NCBI RefSeq assembly: GCF_014384705.1
Contig: NZ_JACRSN010000015.1
Coordinates: 1 to 64,000 of the forward strand
Source of the DNA: Yeguia hominis
GTDB taxonomy: Bacteria > Bacillota > Clostridia > Oscillospirales > Acutalibacteraceae
Length of the DNA stretch: 64,000 bases
Direction of reading: 5' to 3'
This document shows positions 31,502-41,445 of this stretch, in pieces. The translations under genes and the position numbers were made by a program. Below the pieces are notes generated by a model that was not told the DNA's origin, did not search any database, and worked only from the letters and a program-made list of their open reading frames with translations. Every line of letters starts with the position of its first letter. Position 1 is the stretch's first letter.

Positions 31502-32098
31502 ATGAAAAACGAAAAATGGGATGATGTTCACGGAAATACCACCCCGGATGACAGAATGGTTGCTTTTCTGGAAAGCCCCACGGATTCCTATGCGATTCTT
31601 CAGCTGCGGGAAGATGTAGACGATAATATCCCGCTCATGTTTGCAAATTACAGCTACCTTCAGAAGAAAGAAATGGAGCCTGAGATTGACCGTTACGAGG
31701 TGGTCTATCATGGCTCCATTTCTATGTCCGAGGATGTGAATCGGCAGCTGGAAGATTTGTATGTAAAGTTCAATATTGACCACCCGGATGATTTCCGTGG
31801 TCACAGTATGTCGGTCAGCGACATCGTAGCCTTAAAGGTAGTCGGTGAGGTATCCTTTCACTATGTAGATTCTGTTGGGTTTCAGAAGCTGGAAAACTTT
31901 ATGAAGTCCGAAAACTACCTGAAAAACGCAGAGATGGCAATGGAAGATGATTATGGGATGATTGACGGTATCATCAATAACGGAAAAGCGTCCGGATTAG
32001 AGGAACGTCCTTCGGTGTTGGAGCAGTTAAAGGAAAAGCCCGTGCCGGATGTTTCCCATAAGCCGCCCAAGAGCCACCCGGAAAGGGAGATTGAATGA
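31502..32098 (+). CDS. YodL/DUF4316-type protein
   Basis: 198 residues from MKNEKWDDVHGN behind AAGGAGG; the longer upstream frame lies in the previous gene. Residues 40-150 (DSYAILQLREDV ... DRYEVVYHGSISMSEDVNRQLEDLYVKFNIDHPDDFRGHSMSVSDIVAL) match the YodL-like domain, and the C-terminal RPSVLEQLKEKP motif is shared by other proteins of this element (17370-17852, 32320-40650). Accessory transfer-region protein of unknown activity. Confidence 0.7.
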   Translation: MKNEKWDDVHGNTTPDDRMVAFLESPTDSYAILQLREDVDDNIPLMFANYSYLQKKEMEPEIDRYEVVYHGSISMSEDVNRQLEDLYVKFNIDHPDDFRGHSMSVSDIVALKVVGEVSFHYVDSVGFQKLENFMKSENYLKNAEMAMEDDYGMIDGIINNGKASGLEERPSVLEQLKEKPVPDVSHKPPKSHPEREIE

Positions 32099-32301
32099 TG
32101 GATTTCACACAGGATGAGCGGAACATGATGATGCTTTACAGCCCTGGCACAAGGTCAGGGCTGTGTGAAGCACTGACACTGATGAAGGAACAGCTTTCGG
32201 AGGACGAGTCAGAGCTTTTTGCTTTGGCAGACTCGGTTCTCCGTAAAGTTTCAGCCATGGACGATGCCGCCTTTGAGAAGCTGAACCTTTATCCGGATTG
32301 A
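32095..32301 (+). CDS. Transposon-transfer assisting protein (TTRAP)
   Basis: 68 residues. FTQDERNMMMLYSPGTRSGLCEALTLMKEQLSEDESELFALADSVLRKVSAMDDAAFEKLNLYPD matches the TTRAP family of Tn1549-like elements. The start overlaps the preceding stop (ATGATG). The family name reflects association with transfer; a mechanism is not known. Confidence 0.85.
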   Translation: MMDFTQDERNMMMLYSPGTRSGLCEALTLMKEQLSEDESELFALADSVLRKVSAMDDAAFEKLNLYPD

Positions 32302-32319
32302 TAGGATTGGAGGGATACA

Positions 32320-35300
32320 ATGAACGCAAAAGAGCGATTTTATTCCGGATTAGCAAAAGAAACGATTGGGAAAATCACCTCGAACACAGATAACTGGACT
32401 TCGTTTTTGAGAACGATGTCCCGCAACTATGAGTTCACCTATCCGGAACAGGTGATGATTTATGCTCAGCGCCCCAATGCGACCTTTTGCAAGCCCTATG
32501 AGGACTGGAACGCTGAAAATTACCGCAGATATGTAAAGCGTGGCTCTACCGGCATTGCTCTGTTTGTGATGAACAGGGATAAACCGTATCTGCGCTATGT
32601 GTTTGATGTGGCGGATACCGGCGTTCGCCGTTCTTCCCCGGAACTGAAACCGTGGGAGGTGACGCCTGAAAACCGCTCCTATGTCATGGAAGCGATGGAG
32701 CGTACCTTCGGTGTTGCCGCTGACGGGGTACTGGAAGCACAGCTTGAAGATATTGCATCCGCACTGGCGGCTGAGTATTGGGACGATTACAAAAAGCAGT
32801 TCCTCGACATCGTTGCCAACAGCTTCCTTGAGGAGTATGATGAACTCAACATCGAAGTAGCTTTCAAAAATGCGGTGGCAAACAGCGTATCCTATACGAT
32901 GTATTGCCGGTTCGTGGAAAGTCCCGACAACTACTTCGAGCATGAGGATTTCCAGAAGGTGTTTGATTTTAACACCAGACAGACGGTAAATGCCCTTGGT
33001 ACTGCGGTGAATGCCATCAGCACAAGGATGTTTCAGGAAATCGAAAAAGCGATTGGAGAACATGAGCAGATTAAAGCTACCGAAAGGAGTACAGATTATG
33101 AGCGAGATGACTTACAGACAGGCCGGAGATTATCAGATTCCGAACCTTCAGTTGGAGAACGAGGGAGAGAAACCTCTGGGCAAGTACGGCAGGATGCGTC
33201 GAGCATTTTTGGAACAGAACAATCCGATGCTCCTGAACGACATGATTCTGACGGAGAGCCTGTTCCCGCACCTGTGGGAGATCGAGGAAACAGCGAAAGC
33301 CAGAGTGGAGTTTCTGATGGAGCAGTACCTGAAGGACAGCCCCGCACCGGACAAGGAAACGCAGCAGATGGCGTGGGTGCAGCACATGAACAGCCTGAAA
33401 GCACAGGCGGAGGAAGTCGTGATGACGGAGCTTATCAACAGCTGAGTCTGAACCTTTTCCTCTCCGAAAATGAACAAATCAGTTTTATCGACCGAGCAGA
33501 GAGCTTTACGCCCTCTGCTTTTTCTTTTGCCCAGGAAGAAATCGACCACTTCCTTCTGCTTGGTAGCAATACCGATGAAGCCCGAAAAGTCGTAGCGCTG
33601 GAATATATGAAGCAGAAGCCGTTGGAAGAAATCGTTCAGACCTTAAAGCAGGTCTATCACGGCGGCTATGGTCTGAAAGAAGATAGCGGGAATATCTGTG
33701 CGTGGTATGCCGAGGACGGTATCCACCTTGCCAAAGGTTCCTCTGCCATTGACAGCCCCAGAGCGCAGATCGTTTCTTGGGAAACGGTTGCCGAGCGCAT
33801 TGGAGAACTGCTTGAAAATGGTCGGTTCGCAACTAATGTGGAACTGGTAGAAGCATCCGGATATGAGCGTCAGAAGTTGGCAGAATCCCTGTGGCATCTT
33901 TATCACGATTTGAGTGAAGAAGCCCGTTCCAGCAACTATCTGGCAATTCTTCATCAGGAACCGTTTCGTGGTTTCCCTGACGAAACCGCAGACTTGGCTG
34001 AAAAGTTGGATGACCCTCGTTTCCACGCAACCTTGGTACAGCAGTATTCGGAATTTAGAAAAACCCTTGCGGAAAATCCCGATCTGCTTCGTTTTCACTA
34101 TCACAAGCTGAATCTCATTCAGAAACAGCTGTATGAGTTGAATATGCCTTTGCGTGAGTATCAGACCGATATGATGCAGATGCCCCTTGTCCGCCAGTTC
34201 ATTACGGATGATGAAGTCAATGCAGACTTGACCCGTGGAAGCGGCTTTTCCGGTGGTAAAGCCCGTATTTATAACTACTGGCAGGAGAATCATTCTGCCA
34301 AGGAAAAGATGGACTTCCTGAAGCATGAATACGGAACCGGTGGTCATTCCCATGCCTGCTCTGGTGCAACGCACAGCGGTCAGGATCACGATGCCAAGGG
34401 TGTTGCTTACACCAAGAGCGGTTGCGATAAATTGCAGATGTCCTGGGCGCAGGTGGTGCAGAGAATCGACGGTCTGATACGAAAGGGACGCTACCTCAGC
34501 CCGGAGGAAGAAGCGGAACGACAGGCTATCGAAGAAGCTAAAACTGATCCGTTGGAAGATGTTTATGACCGTTTCGCAGTGATTGATACCGAGGATGGCG
34601 AGTATGCGATCTGGGATAATCAGACCGATGACTACTATGTAGACCCGGAAGGCGTTACGGAATACTTCACGGACGAATGGCTTGCCAATGACTATTTGGA
34701 GGAAGTTCGTCAGTCCGTAGCTGCGATGGAGTCGGTTCAGCCAGAAGCGCCTGTGGCAGAGCCTGCCGAAGTTGTGGAAGCATCTGCTTCCGAGGAACCG
34801 AAATGGAATTATCAGGTCGGTGACACGGTATATCTGGACGATACAGCTTTCCGTGTGGAGCAGATCACGGACAGAGAAGTTCAGCTGCGTGACCCTACGC
34901 TTGCTTATCCCATCTTCCGTGCCGAGAATCGTGAGAATTTCGAGCGTATGCTCTCTCAGGACGAAAGAAACCATGCGGTAAGGGTTGATGCCCAAACCGA
35001 AGAAAAGCCCGTTACAGAGGATTTTCTGGGCAAAACCGAACCGAGGGACTACACCCCTGAGTATCAGCTGTTAGACCGTCTGCGTATGGACTGCGAATAC
35101 TTCCTTGGTGCAGGACAGCACAGCGAAAAGCATCTGTGGGCAGGCAACCGCCATGCACAGATTGCCAAGATGCGTGAGCTGTATGAAATGATTCCCGACA
35201 AACCAGAATGGCTGACACCTGAGATGATTAACAGCTACGAGGAGCGCATGGCTCCCCGCTATCTGGTTGCCGCCTACCATCACTTTGAAAACGGCTTCGA

Positions 35301-38300
35301 TGATAAACTGGACTACTACACTCTGGAAGAAGCGGAAAAAGCTGCCCAGGGCTATGTGGACGGAACCATGGAGGATGACGGATTCAAGTACGATGGTGCT
35401 GCCGTTTACGATCAGCAGGAGCATAAGTGCATCCGTATCTATGGGGACTACCCTGACGAAAAGGCACACGCACAGGTCAGAGCCAGTGCGGAACCCGAAC
35501 AGCAGGAACCGGAACACTTCATCGATCATTTTTATGTTGCCGAGGACATTCAGAAGCGGGGTGCGCTGGACATCAAGGAATACAGTTCCTTTGATGATGC
35601 CCTGCGAGCCTACTATGCACTTCCTGACACGCAGAGAAAAGCCCTGGGTGCAATGAATACCAGAGATCTGCCGGGTAGTCTGGACTTCGTACAGTGCGTA
35701 GATGGAAAGGACACCATCATTCAGGATTATGCCCAGGTGGACGGATGGCAGAATGCCGAAGTCATGGACATTATCGCTCAGCTTGAGCAGTCCATCACCA
35801 CCAGAGAAATCCCACCTGTTCCTGCGGTGAACTTCCACATCACGGATGACAACATCGGTGAAGGTGGACCGAAGCAGAAATTCGCAAGAAACATCGCAGC
35901 CATTGAAACTCTGTTCAAACTGGAAAGCGAGAACAGGAACGCCACTACCGAAGAACAGGAGATTTTGTCGAATTATGTCGGTTGGGGCGGTCTGGCAGAT
36001 GCCTTTGACCCGGACAAGGGAAATTGGGCGAAGGAGTATCAGACACTGAAAAACCTGCTTTCCGAAGATGAATATGCTGCGGCAAGAGCTTCCACCCTGA
36101 ACGCACATTACACCAGCCCTACGGTCATTCGCTCCATCTACGATGCGGTCGGACAGATGGGCTTTGAAACAGGAAATATTCTGGAGCCTGCTATGGGTAT
36201 CGGCAACTTCTTTGGTATGCTCCCTCCTGAAATGCAGAGCAGCCGTTTGTATGGTGTGGAACTGGATTCCATCACCGGCAGAATTGCTCAGAAGCTCTAT
36301 CCCAACGCAGAAATCAAAGTAGCCGGTTTTGAAACGACAGACCGCCGAGACTTTTACGATCTGGCTGTGGGTAATGTCCCTTTCGGCAACTACAAAGTGT
36401 CCGACAAGCCGTATGACAAGCTGGGATTCTCCATTCACAACTATTTCTTTGCCAAGGCTTTGGATCAGGTTCGTCCCGGTGGTGTGGTCGCTTTTGTGAC
36501 AAGCCGTTACACCATGGATTCCAAGAACTCTGACGCAAGGCGATATATGGCGCAGAGGGCGGAACTGCTTGGTGCAATCCGTCTGCCAAACGATGCCTTT
36601 AAGAAAAACGCAGGCACGGAAGTCGTGTCCGACATCCTGTTCCTGCAAAAGCGTGACCATCCGATTGACATTGTACCGGAATGGGTAAACCTTGACCGCA
36701 CCGAAGAAGGACACACCATGAACAGCTACTTTGTCGCTCATCCTGAAATGGTTCTGGGCGATACGGTGGAAGAAAGTACCGCCTACGGCATGGACATTAC
36801 AGTGCGTCCCATTGAGGGCATGGAACTGTCCGAACTTCTGAAAGAAGCAGTTTCCCACATCCAAGGAACCTATCAGGCTGTGGAGCTTCCCGAAGCTGAC
36901 AAGGGTAAGGAAATCGAAACCATTCCTGCAACCCCGGATGTAAAGAATTTCTCTTATACCGTGGTGGATGGCAATGTGTACTTCCGTGAAAACTCCCTGA
37001 TGCGCCGTGTAGACCTGAATGAGAAAGCAAAAGACCGTGTGATGGGCATGGTGGAACTTCGTGGTATCGTCAACGAGCTGATCGAATATCAGCTTGAGGA
37101 TTACCCGGATGAAATGATTACTCAGAAACAGGCAGAACTGAATGATGCCTACGATGCGTTTGCCGCAAAGAACGGGCTTATCAATAATCGAGCCAATGGT
37201 CAGGCATTTGCTGACGATTCCTCCTACTATCTCCTGTGTTCTCTGGAAAATGTGGATGAGGACGGCAATCTGAAAAGCAAGGCGGATATGTTCACCAAGC
37301 GAACCATCAAGCCGGAACGCAGAGTGACGAGCGTGGATACGCCGTCCGAAGCTCTGGCAATCTCTATCGGTGAGCGTGGCAAGGTGGATTTGCCGTTTAT
37401 GGCACAGCTGCTTGGAACACCTGGAGAATACGATGCGATTCAGGCAGAGCTTCGAGGGGTGATCTTCAAAGACCCGATGGCTCCCGATGCTGTGGAAGTT
37501 GGATGGCAGACTGCCGATGATTACCTTTCCGGTGATGTAAGAAGCAAGCTGCGTGTCGCACAGATGGCGGCAGACAGGGATTCTTCCTTCCACATCAATG
37601 TGGAAGCCTTGCAGAAAGCACAGCCGAAGGACTTGGATGCGTCCGAGATTGATGTGCGTTTGGGTGCAACATGGATTGATGCCGATTATATTCAGCAGTT
37701 CATGGAGGAAACCTTTGAAACGCCGTATTACTTGCGCCGTTCCATTGAGGTCAAGTTCTCCGAGCTGACCGCAGAGTGGCGCATCAACGGTAAGAGTTCT
37801 CCCAACTACAACGATGTGGCGGCGTATGTCACCTACGGTACAGAGCGAGCCAACGCATATCGGATTCTGGAGGAAACGCTGAATCTGAAGGATATTCGTA
37901 TCTATGATACGATTGAAGATGCAGATGGTAAGCAGAAGCGTGTCCTCAATAAAAAAGAAACTACCCTGGCACAGCAGAAACAGCAGGCAATCAAGGATGC
38001 GTTCCGAGATTGGATTTGGAGAGATCCGCACAGACGAGAAACCCTTTCCACCAAGTACAACGAACTTTTTAACTCCACCAGACCTCGTGAGTATGATGGC
38101 TCTCATATCCGTTTCGGCGGCATGAACCCGGATATTACCCTCCGTGAACACCAGAGAAATGCTATCGCTCATGTGCTATATGGTGGAAATACGCTGCTTG
38201 CACACGAAGTTGGTGCGGGCAAGACCTTCGAGATGGCTGCATCGGCTATGGAGAGTAAACGGCTTGGATTGAGCCAGAAATCCCTGTTCGTTGTGCCGAA

Positions 38301-40650
38301 TCACTTGACCTTACAGTGGGCAAACGAGTTCCTGCACCTCTATCCGAGTGCCAAGCTCCTTGTTGCCACCAAGAAGGATTTTGAAACAGCAAACCGTAAG
38401 AAGTTCTGCGCTCGTATCGCAACGGGTGACTATGATGCAGTCATCATCGGTCACAGCCAGTTTGAAAAAATCCCGCTTTCTGCCGAACGACAGGAACGGC
38501 AGCTGCGGGAGCAGATTGATGAGATCGAGGGTGCGATTGCGGAGCTGAAATGGCAGCGTGGCGAAAACTTCACGATCAAGCAGATGGAGAAAACACGAAA
38601 ATCATTGGAAGCCAGACTGGACAAGCTCCTTGCCGCTGACAAGAAAGATGATGTCATTACCTTTGAGCAGTTGGGTGTAGACCGGCTGTTTGTGGACGAA
38701 AGCCATGCGTTCAAGAATTTGTTCCTCTACACAAAAATGCGAAATGTGGCAGGTCTGTCCACCTCCGAAGCCCAGAAATCTTCGGATATGTTTATGAAGT
38801 GCCGCTATATGGATGAGCTGACCGGCGGGCGTGGTGTGATCTTTGCAACCGGTACTCCAGTAAGTAACTCGATGACCGAGCTTTATACGGTCATGCGCTA
38901 TCTCCAGTACAGTACGCTCCAGCAAAAGAACCTGACCCATTTTGATTCCTGGGCATCGACCTTCGGAGAAACAACAACTGCGATTGAGCTTGCACCGGAG
39001 GGAACCGGCTATCGTGCCAGAACCCGATTTGCGAAGTTCTTCAACCTGCCTGAACTGATGAATATGTTCAAGGAGGTTGCCGACATCAAGACCTCTGACC
39101 AGTTGCATCTCCCTGTTCCCGAAGCAAAGTTTGAAACGGTTGTGGTTCAGCCCTCTGAGTACCAGAAGGATATGGTGGCTTCCCTTTCAGAGAGAGCAGC
39201 AGATGTTCATGCCGGTATTGTAGACCCGTCCGTCGATAATATGCTCAAGATTACCAGCGACGGACGAAAATTGGGACTGGATCAGCGGCTAATGAACACC
39301 CTGTTACCCGATGACCCTGACAGCAAGCTCAATGCCTGCGTGGGAAATATCCTGCGTATCTGGCAGGACGGTCAGGCTGACAAATTGACCCAGTTGGTGT
39401 TCTGCGACCTTAGCACACCGAAAAATGATGGAACCTTCAATGTCTATGATGATGTCAAAACCAAGCTGATTGCAAACGGTGTGCCTGCGGAAGAAGTTGC
39501 CTTTATCCATGATGCAGATACCGAGGCAAAGAAAAAAGACCTCTTTGCCAAGGTTCGTACCGGGCAGGTGCGAGTGCTTCTTGGCAGTACGCAAAAGATG
39601 GGTGCAGGAACCAACGTCCAGGACAAATTGGTGGCAGTTCACCACTTGGATGTGGGTTGGCGTCCGTCTGATATGACCCAGAGAAACGGTCGTATCATCC
39701 GTCAGGGCAACCGGAACAAAGAGGTTCAGGTGTATCAGTATGTGACCGAGGGAACCTTCGATGCCTACCTGTATCAGACCTTGGAAAACAAGCAGAAGTT
39801 TATTTCTCAGATTATGACCTCCAAATCACCGGTTCGCTCCTGTGACGATGTGGATGAGCAGGCGCTGTCCTATGCGGAGATCAAGGCGCTGTGTGCCGGC
39901 AATCCGCTTATCAAGGAAAAGATGGACTTGGACATTGATGTGGCAAGGCTGAAGGTGCTGAAAGCTGACCACCAGAGCCAGCAGTACCGTATGGAAGATA
40001 AGCTTCTGAAATACTTCCCGGCTGAGATTGAAAAGCAGACAGGCTATATTCATGGCTTTGAAGCTGATATTAAAACCGTGGAAGCACACCCGCAGATTGC
40101 CGATGGCTTTTGCGGCATGGAAATCATGGGCAAAGCCTACACCGAAAAGGCAGATGCCGGTGAAATCCTCCTTGCGGCTTGTAAGGACACGAAAAGTGCC
40201 GATCCGGTTCCTCTTGGCAGTTACCGTGGCTTTCAGATGGAGCTTTCGTTTGACAGTTTCCGGAACGAGTTCGATGTGACCCTGAAGGGCGCTGTGAGCC
40301 ACAGAGTAGCCCTTGGAACGGACGCACGAGGAAATATCACCCGACTGGACAATGCCCTTGCAGGCATCCTTGAGCGCTTAGAACGAGCCAATGAGCAGTT
40401 GAATAATCTCTACAATCAGCAGGAAGCAGCCAAGGCGGAGGTTGGAAAACCGTTCCCGCAGGAAGCAGAGCTGACAGCCAAAAGTCAGCGACTGGCAGAA
40501 CTGGATGCAGCCCTGAATATGGAGGACTCTGTGGAAAATCGTGACGAAAGAAGCGAGTCAGAGCGTCCTTCTGTGTTGGCTGATCTGAAATCCAAAGCGG
40601 AGCATATCCCGCCTGCAAAATACTCTGAAACCCGTGAGGAGGTGTTGTAA
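32320..40650 (+). CDS. Giant polyvalent protein: DNA methylase plus SNF2-type helicase
   Basis: 2776 residues. Residues 1-110 resemble the N-terminal domain shared with the element C protein at 63460. Residues about 245-380 are a D/E/R/G/S/Q-rich linker that covers the nested tnpV. Several polyvalent-protein domains follow (for example LDRLRMDCEYFLGAGQHSEKHLWAG near 915). A methylase domain has EPAMGIGNFFGM (near 1288) and NVPF (near 1351), an N6-adenine type motif IV. A helicase domain has AHEVGAGKTFEMA (near 1961), FVDESHAFKN (near 2126), ATGTPVSNSM and QRNGRIIRQGN (near 2455). Standard in Tn1549-like elements; it probably protects or processes transferred DNA (inference). Confidence 0.9.
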   Translation: MNAKERFYSGLAKETIGKITSNTDNWTSFLRTMSRNYEFTYPEQVMIYAQRPNATFCKPYEDWNAENYRRYVKRGSTGIALFVMNRDKPYLRYVFDVADTGVRRSSPELKPWEVTPENRSYVMEAMERTFGVAADGVLEAQLEDIASALAAEYWDDYKKQFLDIVANSFLEEYDELNIEVAFKNAVANSVSYTMYCRFVESPDNYFEHEDFQKVFDFNTRQTVNALGTAVNAISTRMFQEIEKAIGEHEQIKATERSTDYERDDLQTGRRLSDSEPSVGERGRETSGQVRQDASSIFGTEQSDAPERHDSDGEPVPAPVGDRGNSESQSGVSDGAVPEGQPRTGQGNAADGVGAAHEQPESTGGGSRDDGAYQQLSLNLFLSENEQISFIDRAESFTPSAFSFAQEEIDHFLLLGSNTDEARKVVALEYMKQKPLEEIVQTLKQVYHGGYGLKEDSGNICAWYAEDGIHLAKGSSAIDSPRAQIVSWETVAERIGELLENGRFATNVELVEASGYERQKLAESLWHLYHDLSEEARSSNYLAILHQEPFRGFPDETADLAEKLDDPRFHATLVQQYSEFRKTLAENPDLLRFHYHKLNLIQKQLYELNMPLREYQTDMMQMPLVRQFITDDEVNADLTRGSGFSGGKARIYNYWQENHSAKEKMDFLKHEYGTGGHSHACSGATHSGQDHDAKGVAYTKSGCDKLQMSWAQVVQRIDGLIRKGRYLSPEEEAERQAIEEAKTDPLEDVYDRFAVIDTEDGEYAIWDNQTDDYYVDPEGVTEYFTDEWLANDYLEEVRQSVAAMESVQPEAPVAEPAEVVEASASEEPKWNYQVGDTVYLDDTAFRVEQITDREVQLRDPTLAYPIFRAENRENFERMLSQDERNHAVRVDAQTEEKPVTEDFLGKTEPRDYTPEYQLLDRLRMDCEYFLGAGQHSEKHLWAGNRHAQIAKMRELYEMIPDKPEWLTPEMINSYEERMAPRYLVAAYHHFENGFDDKLDYYTLEEAEKAAQGYVDGTMEDDGFKYDGAAVYDQQEHKCIRIYGDYPDEKAHAQVRASAEPEQQEPEHFIDHFYVAEDIQKRGALDIKEYSSFDDALRAYYALPDTQRKALGAMNTRDLPGSLDFVQCVDGKDTIIQDYAQVDGWQNAEVMDIIAQLEQSITTREIPPVPAVNFHITDDNIGEGGPKQKFARNIAAIETLFKLESENRNATTEEQEILSNYVGWGGLADAFDPDKGNWAKEYQTLKNLLSEDEYAAARASTLNAHYTSPTVIRSIYDAVGQMGFETGNILEPAMGIGNFFGMLPPEMQSSRLYGVELDSITGRIAQKLYPNAEIKVAGFETTDRRDFYDLAVGNVPFGNYKVSDKPYDKLGFSIHNYFFAKALDQVRPGGVVAFVTSRYTMDSKNSDARRYMAQRAELLGAIRLPNDAFKKNAGTEVVSDILFLQKRDHPIDIVPEWVNLDRTEEGHTMNSYFVAHPEMVLGDTVEESTAYGMDITVRPIEGMELSELLKEAVSHIQGTYQAVELPEADKGKEIETIPATPDVKNFSYTVVDGNVYFRENSLMRRVDLNEKAKDRVMGMVELRGIVNELIEYQLEDYPDEMITQKQAELNDAYDAFAAKNGLINNRANGQAFADDSSYYLLCSLENVDEDGNLKSKADMFTKRTIKPERRVTSVDTPSEALAISIGERGKVDLPFMAQLLGTPGEYDAIQAELRGVIFKDPMAPDAVEVGWQTADDYLSGDVRSKLRVAQMAADRDSSFHINVEALQKAQPKDLDASEIDVRLGATWIDADYIQQFMEETFETPYYLRRSIEVKFSELTAEWRINGKSSPNYNDVAAYVTYGTERANAYRILEETLNLKDIRIYDTIEDADGKQKRVLNKKETTLAQQKQQAIKDAFRDWIWRDPHRRETLSTKYNELFNSTRPREYDGSHIRFGGMNPDITLREHQRNAIAHVLYGGNTLLAHEVGAGKTFEMAASAMESKRLGLSQKSLFVVPNHLTLQWANEFLHLYPSAKLLVATKKDFETANRKKFCARIATGDYDAVIIGHSQFEKIPLSAERQERQLREQIDEIEGAIAELKWQRGENFTIKQMEKTRKSLEARLDKLLAADKKDDVITFEQLGVDRLFVDESHAFKNLFLYTKMRNVAGLSTSEAQKSSDMFMKCRYMDELTGGRGVIFATGTPVSNSMTELYTVMRYLQYSTLQQKNLTHFDSWASTFGETTTAIELAPEGTGYRARTRFAKFFNLPELMNMFKEVADIKTSDQLHLPVPEAKFETVVVQPSEYQKDMVASLSERAADVHAGIVDPSVDNMLKITSDGRKLGLDQRLMNTLLPDDPDSKLNACVGNILRIWQDGQADKLTQLVFCDLSTPKNDGTFNVYDDVKTKLIANGVPAEEVAFIHDADTEAKKKDLFAKVRTGQVRVLLGSTQKMGAGTNVQDKLVAVHHLDVGWRPSDMTQRNGRIIRQGNRNKEVQVYQYVTEGTFDAYLYQTLENKQKFISQIMTSKSPVRSCDDVDEQALSYAEIKALCAGNPLIKEKMDLDIDVARLKVLKADHQSQQYRMEDKLLKYFPAEIEKQTGYIHGFEADIKTVEAHPQIADGFCGMEIMGKAYTEKADAGEILLAACKDTKSADPVPLGSYRGFQMELSFDSFRNEFDVTLKGAVSHRVALGTDARGNITRLDNALAGILERLERANEQLNNLYNQQEAAKAEVGKPFPQEAELTAKSQRLAELDAALNMEDSVENRDERSESERPSVLADLKSKAEHIPPAKYSETREEVL
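33098..33445 (+). CDS. tnpV: TnpV-family protein nested out of frame in the helicase gene
   Basis: 115 residues from MSEMTYRQAGDYQIPNL, with its own ribosome site AAAGGAG 8 bases before ATG 33098. EKPLGKYGRMRRAFLEQNNP, LFPHLWEIEETAKAR and QQMAWVQHMNSLKAQAEEV are the conserved blocks of the TnpV family. It runs in the +1 frame relative to the 2776-residue protein and lies over its low-complexity linker, so both frames look translated. TnpV function is unknown; the name comes from its transposon setting. Confidence 0.8.
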   Translation: MSEMTYRQAGDYQIPNLQLENEGEKPLGKYGRMRRAFLEQNNPMLLNDMILTESLFPHLWEIEETAKARVEFLMEQYLKDSPAPDKETQQMAWVQHMNSLKAQAEEVVMTELINS

Positions 40651-40982
40651 TGGCAAAGCGAGATCAGGATGTTCATTTCCTTGCATCCAAGGAGGAGGTC
40701 GAGCGAATCCATGAGAAGATGGACGAGCTTGGCATCCGCAGCATGGGAGCCTATCTGCGGAAAATGGCTCTGGATGGTTACTGTATCAGACTGGATTTGC
40801 AGGATGTGAAAGCCCTGGTTTCGCTCCTGCGAATCTGCTCCAACAACCTGAACCAGTACGCAAAGCGAGCGAACGAAACAGGCAGCATCTATCGTGCTGA
40901 CATTGAGGATTTGCAAAAACGGCTGGAGGAGATCTGGACGGACATGAGAGAAGTTCTTGTTCGCCTGTCCTCAATCCAGTAA
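40650..40982 (+). CDS. mobC: MobC-like relaxosome protein
   Basis: 110 residues. Ribbon-helix-helix-like start (DVHFLASKEEVERIHEKMDELGIRSMGAYLRKMALDGY) and the MobC core LVSLLRICSNNLNQYAKRANETGSIYRADIEDLQKRLEEIW. MobC proteins bind oriT and help the relaxase nick. It starts on the last base of the helicase stop and precedes the relaxase by 460 bases. Confidence 0.9.
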   Translation: MAKRDQDVHFLASKEEVERIHEKMDELGIRSMGAYLRKMALDGYCIRLDLQDVKALVSLLRICSNNLNQYAKRANETGSIYRADIEDLQKRLEEIWTDMREVLVRLSSIQ

Positions 40983-41098
40983 TCCGACAACTTGTTGGGA
41001 AGTCGCAGTTTCGGCTGCGGCTTTTACATAAGGGTTGACATCATTGCGTTATGGCAGATACCCTTGTACAATATAATTAAAAGAAAGGGGTTGAGCCT
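40983..41098 (+). promoter_or_regulatory. Leader of the small membrane protein/relaxase unit
   Basis: It holds a short hairpin GCAG-TTTCGG-CTGC followed by TTTTACATAA, a TTGACA at 41034 and TATAAT near 41083 (not at standard mutual spacing). A promoter somewhere here is likely but its exact parts are unclear. Confidence 0.35.
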
Positions 41099-41383
41099 AT
41101 GAAGCTGGTATTGAAGATATTGGCACTGCCGGTGCTGTTCGTTGTAAAAGTGATTTGCATTCTTGGAAATCTGCTTACAAATGTTGTGTCCTATGTAATT
41201 GGTTTATTGCTCTTGGTCATTGGCGGATCTGCGATTTACTGCATTGTAAAGGCTTTGTGGCAGTCCCTGCTTATTCTTGTGGTTCTTGGAATTGCGACAA
41301 TAGCAGCGGTGTTCTTGCTCGTCTGGGCTGTTATGAAAGTCGAGAATATTGGAGAAAGTCTGGGAGCATTTATCAGGTCATAA
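41099..41383 (+). CDS. Small three-segment membrane protein
   Basis: 94 residues, almost wholly hydrophobic: segments near 5-25, 32-58 and 60-82, with short charged ends (MKLVLK..., KVENIGESLGAFIRS). It resembles the CD1845-type small membrane proteins that stand between mobC and the relaxase in related elements. Function unknown. AAAGGGG precedes the ATG. Confidence 0.65.
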   Translation: MKLVLKILALPVLFVVKVICILGNLLTNVVSYVIGLLLLVIGGSAIYCIVKALWQSLLILVVLGIATIAAVFLLVWAVMKVENIGESLGAFIRS

Positions 41384-41397
41384 GATAATATCAGAGA

Positions 41398-41427
41398 AAA
41401 GTCACCGACCGGTGGCTTTTTCTTTTT
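41398..41427 (+). terminator. Terminator/attenuator before the relaxase
   Basis: AAAGTCACC (41398-41406) pairs with GGTGGCTTT (41411-41419), followed by TTCTTTTT. It ends 19 bases before the relaxase start. Confidence 0.7.
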
Positions 41428-41445
41428 GGGAAGGAAGTGATGGGA

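Noticed and set aside
35071..38172. 1033-codon open frame on the minus strand
   Set aside because: It lies antisense to the methylase/helicase gene, whose motifs are clear; codon structure of the plus strand explains the open shadow frame.
41155..41388. 77-codon frame overlapping the small membrane protein
   Set aside because: Out-of-frame shadow of 41099-41383, which has the hydrophobic pattern and the ribosome site.
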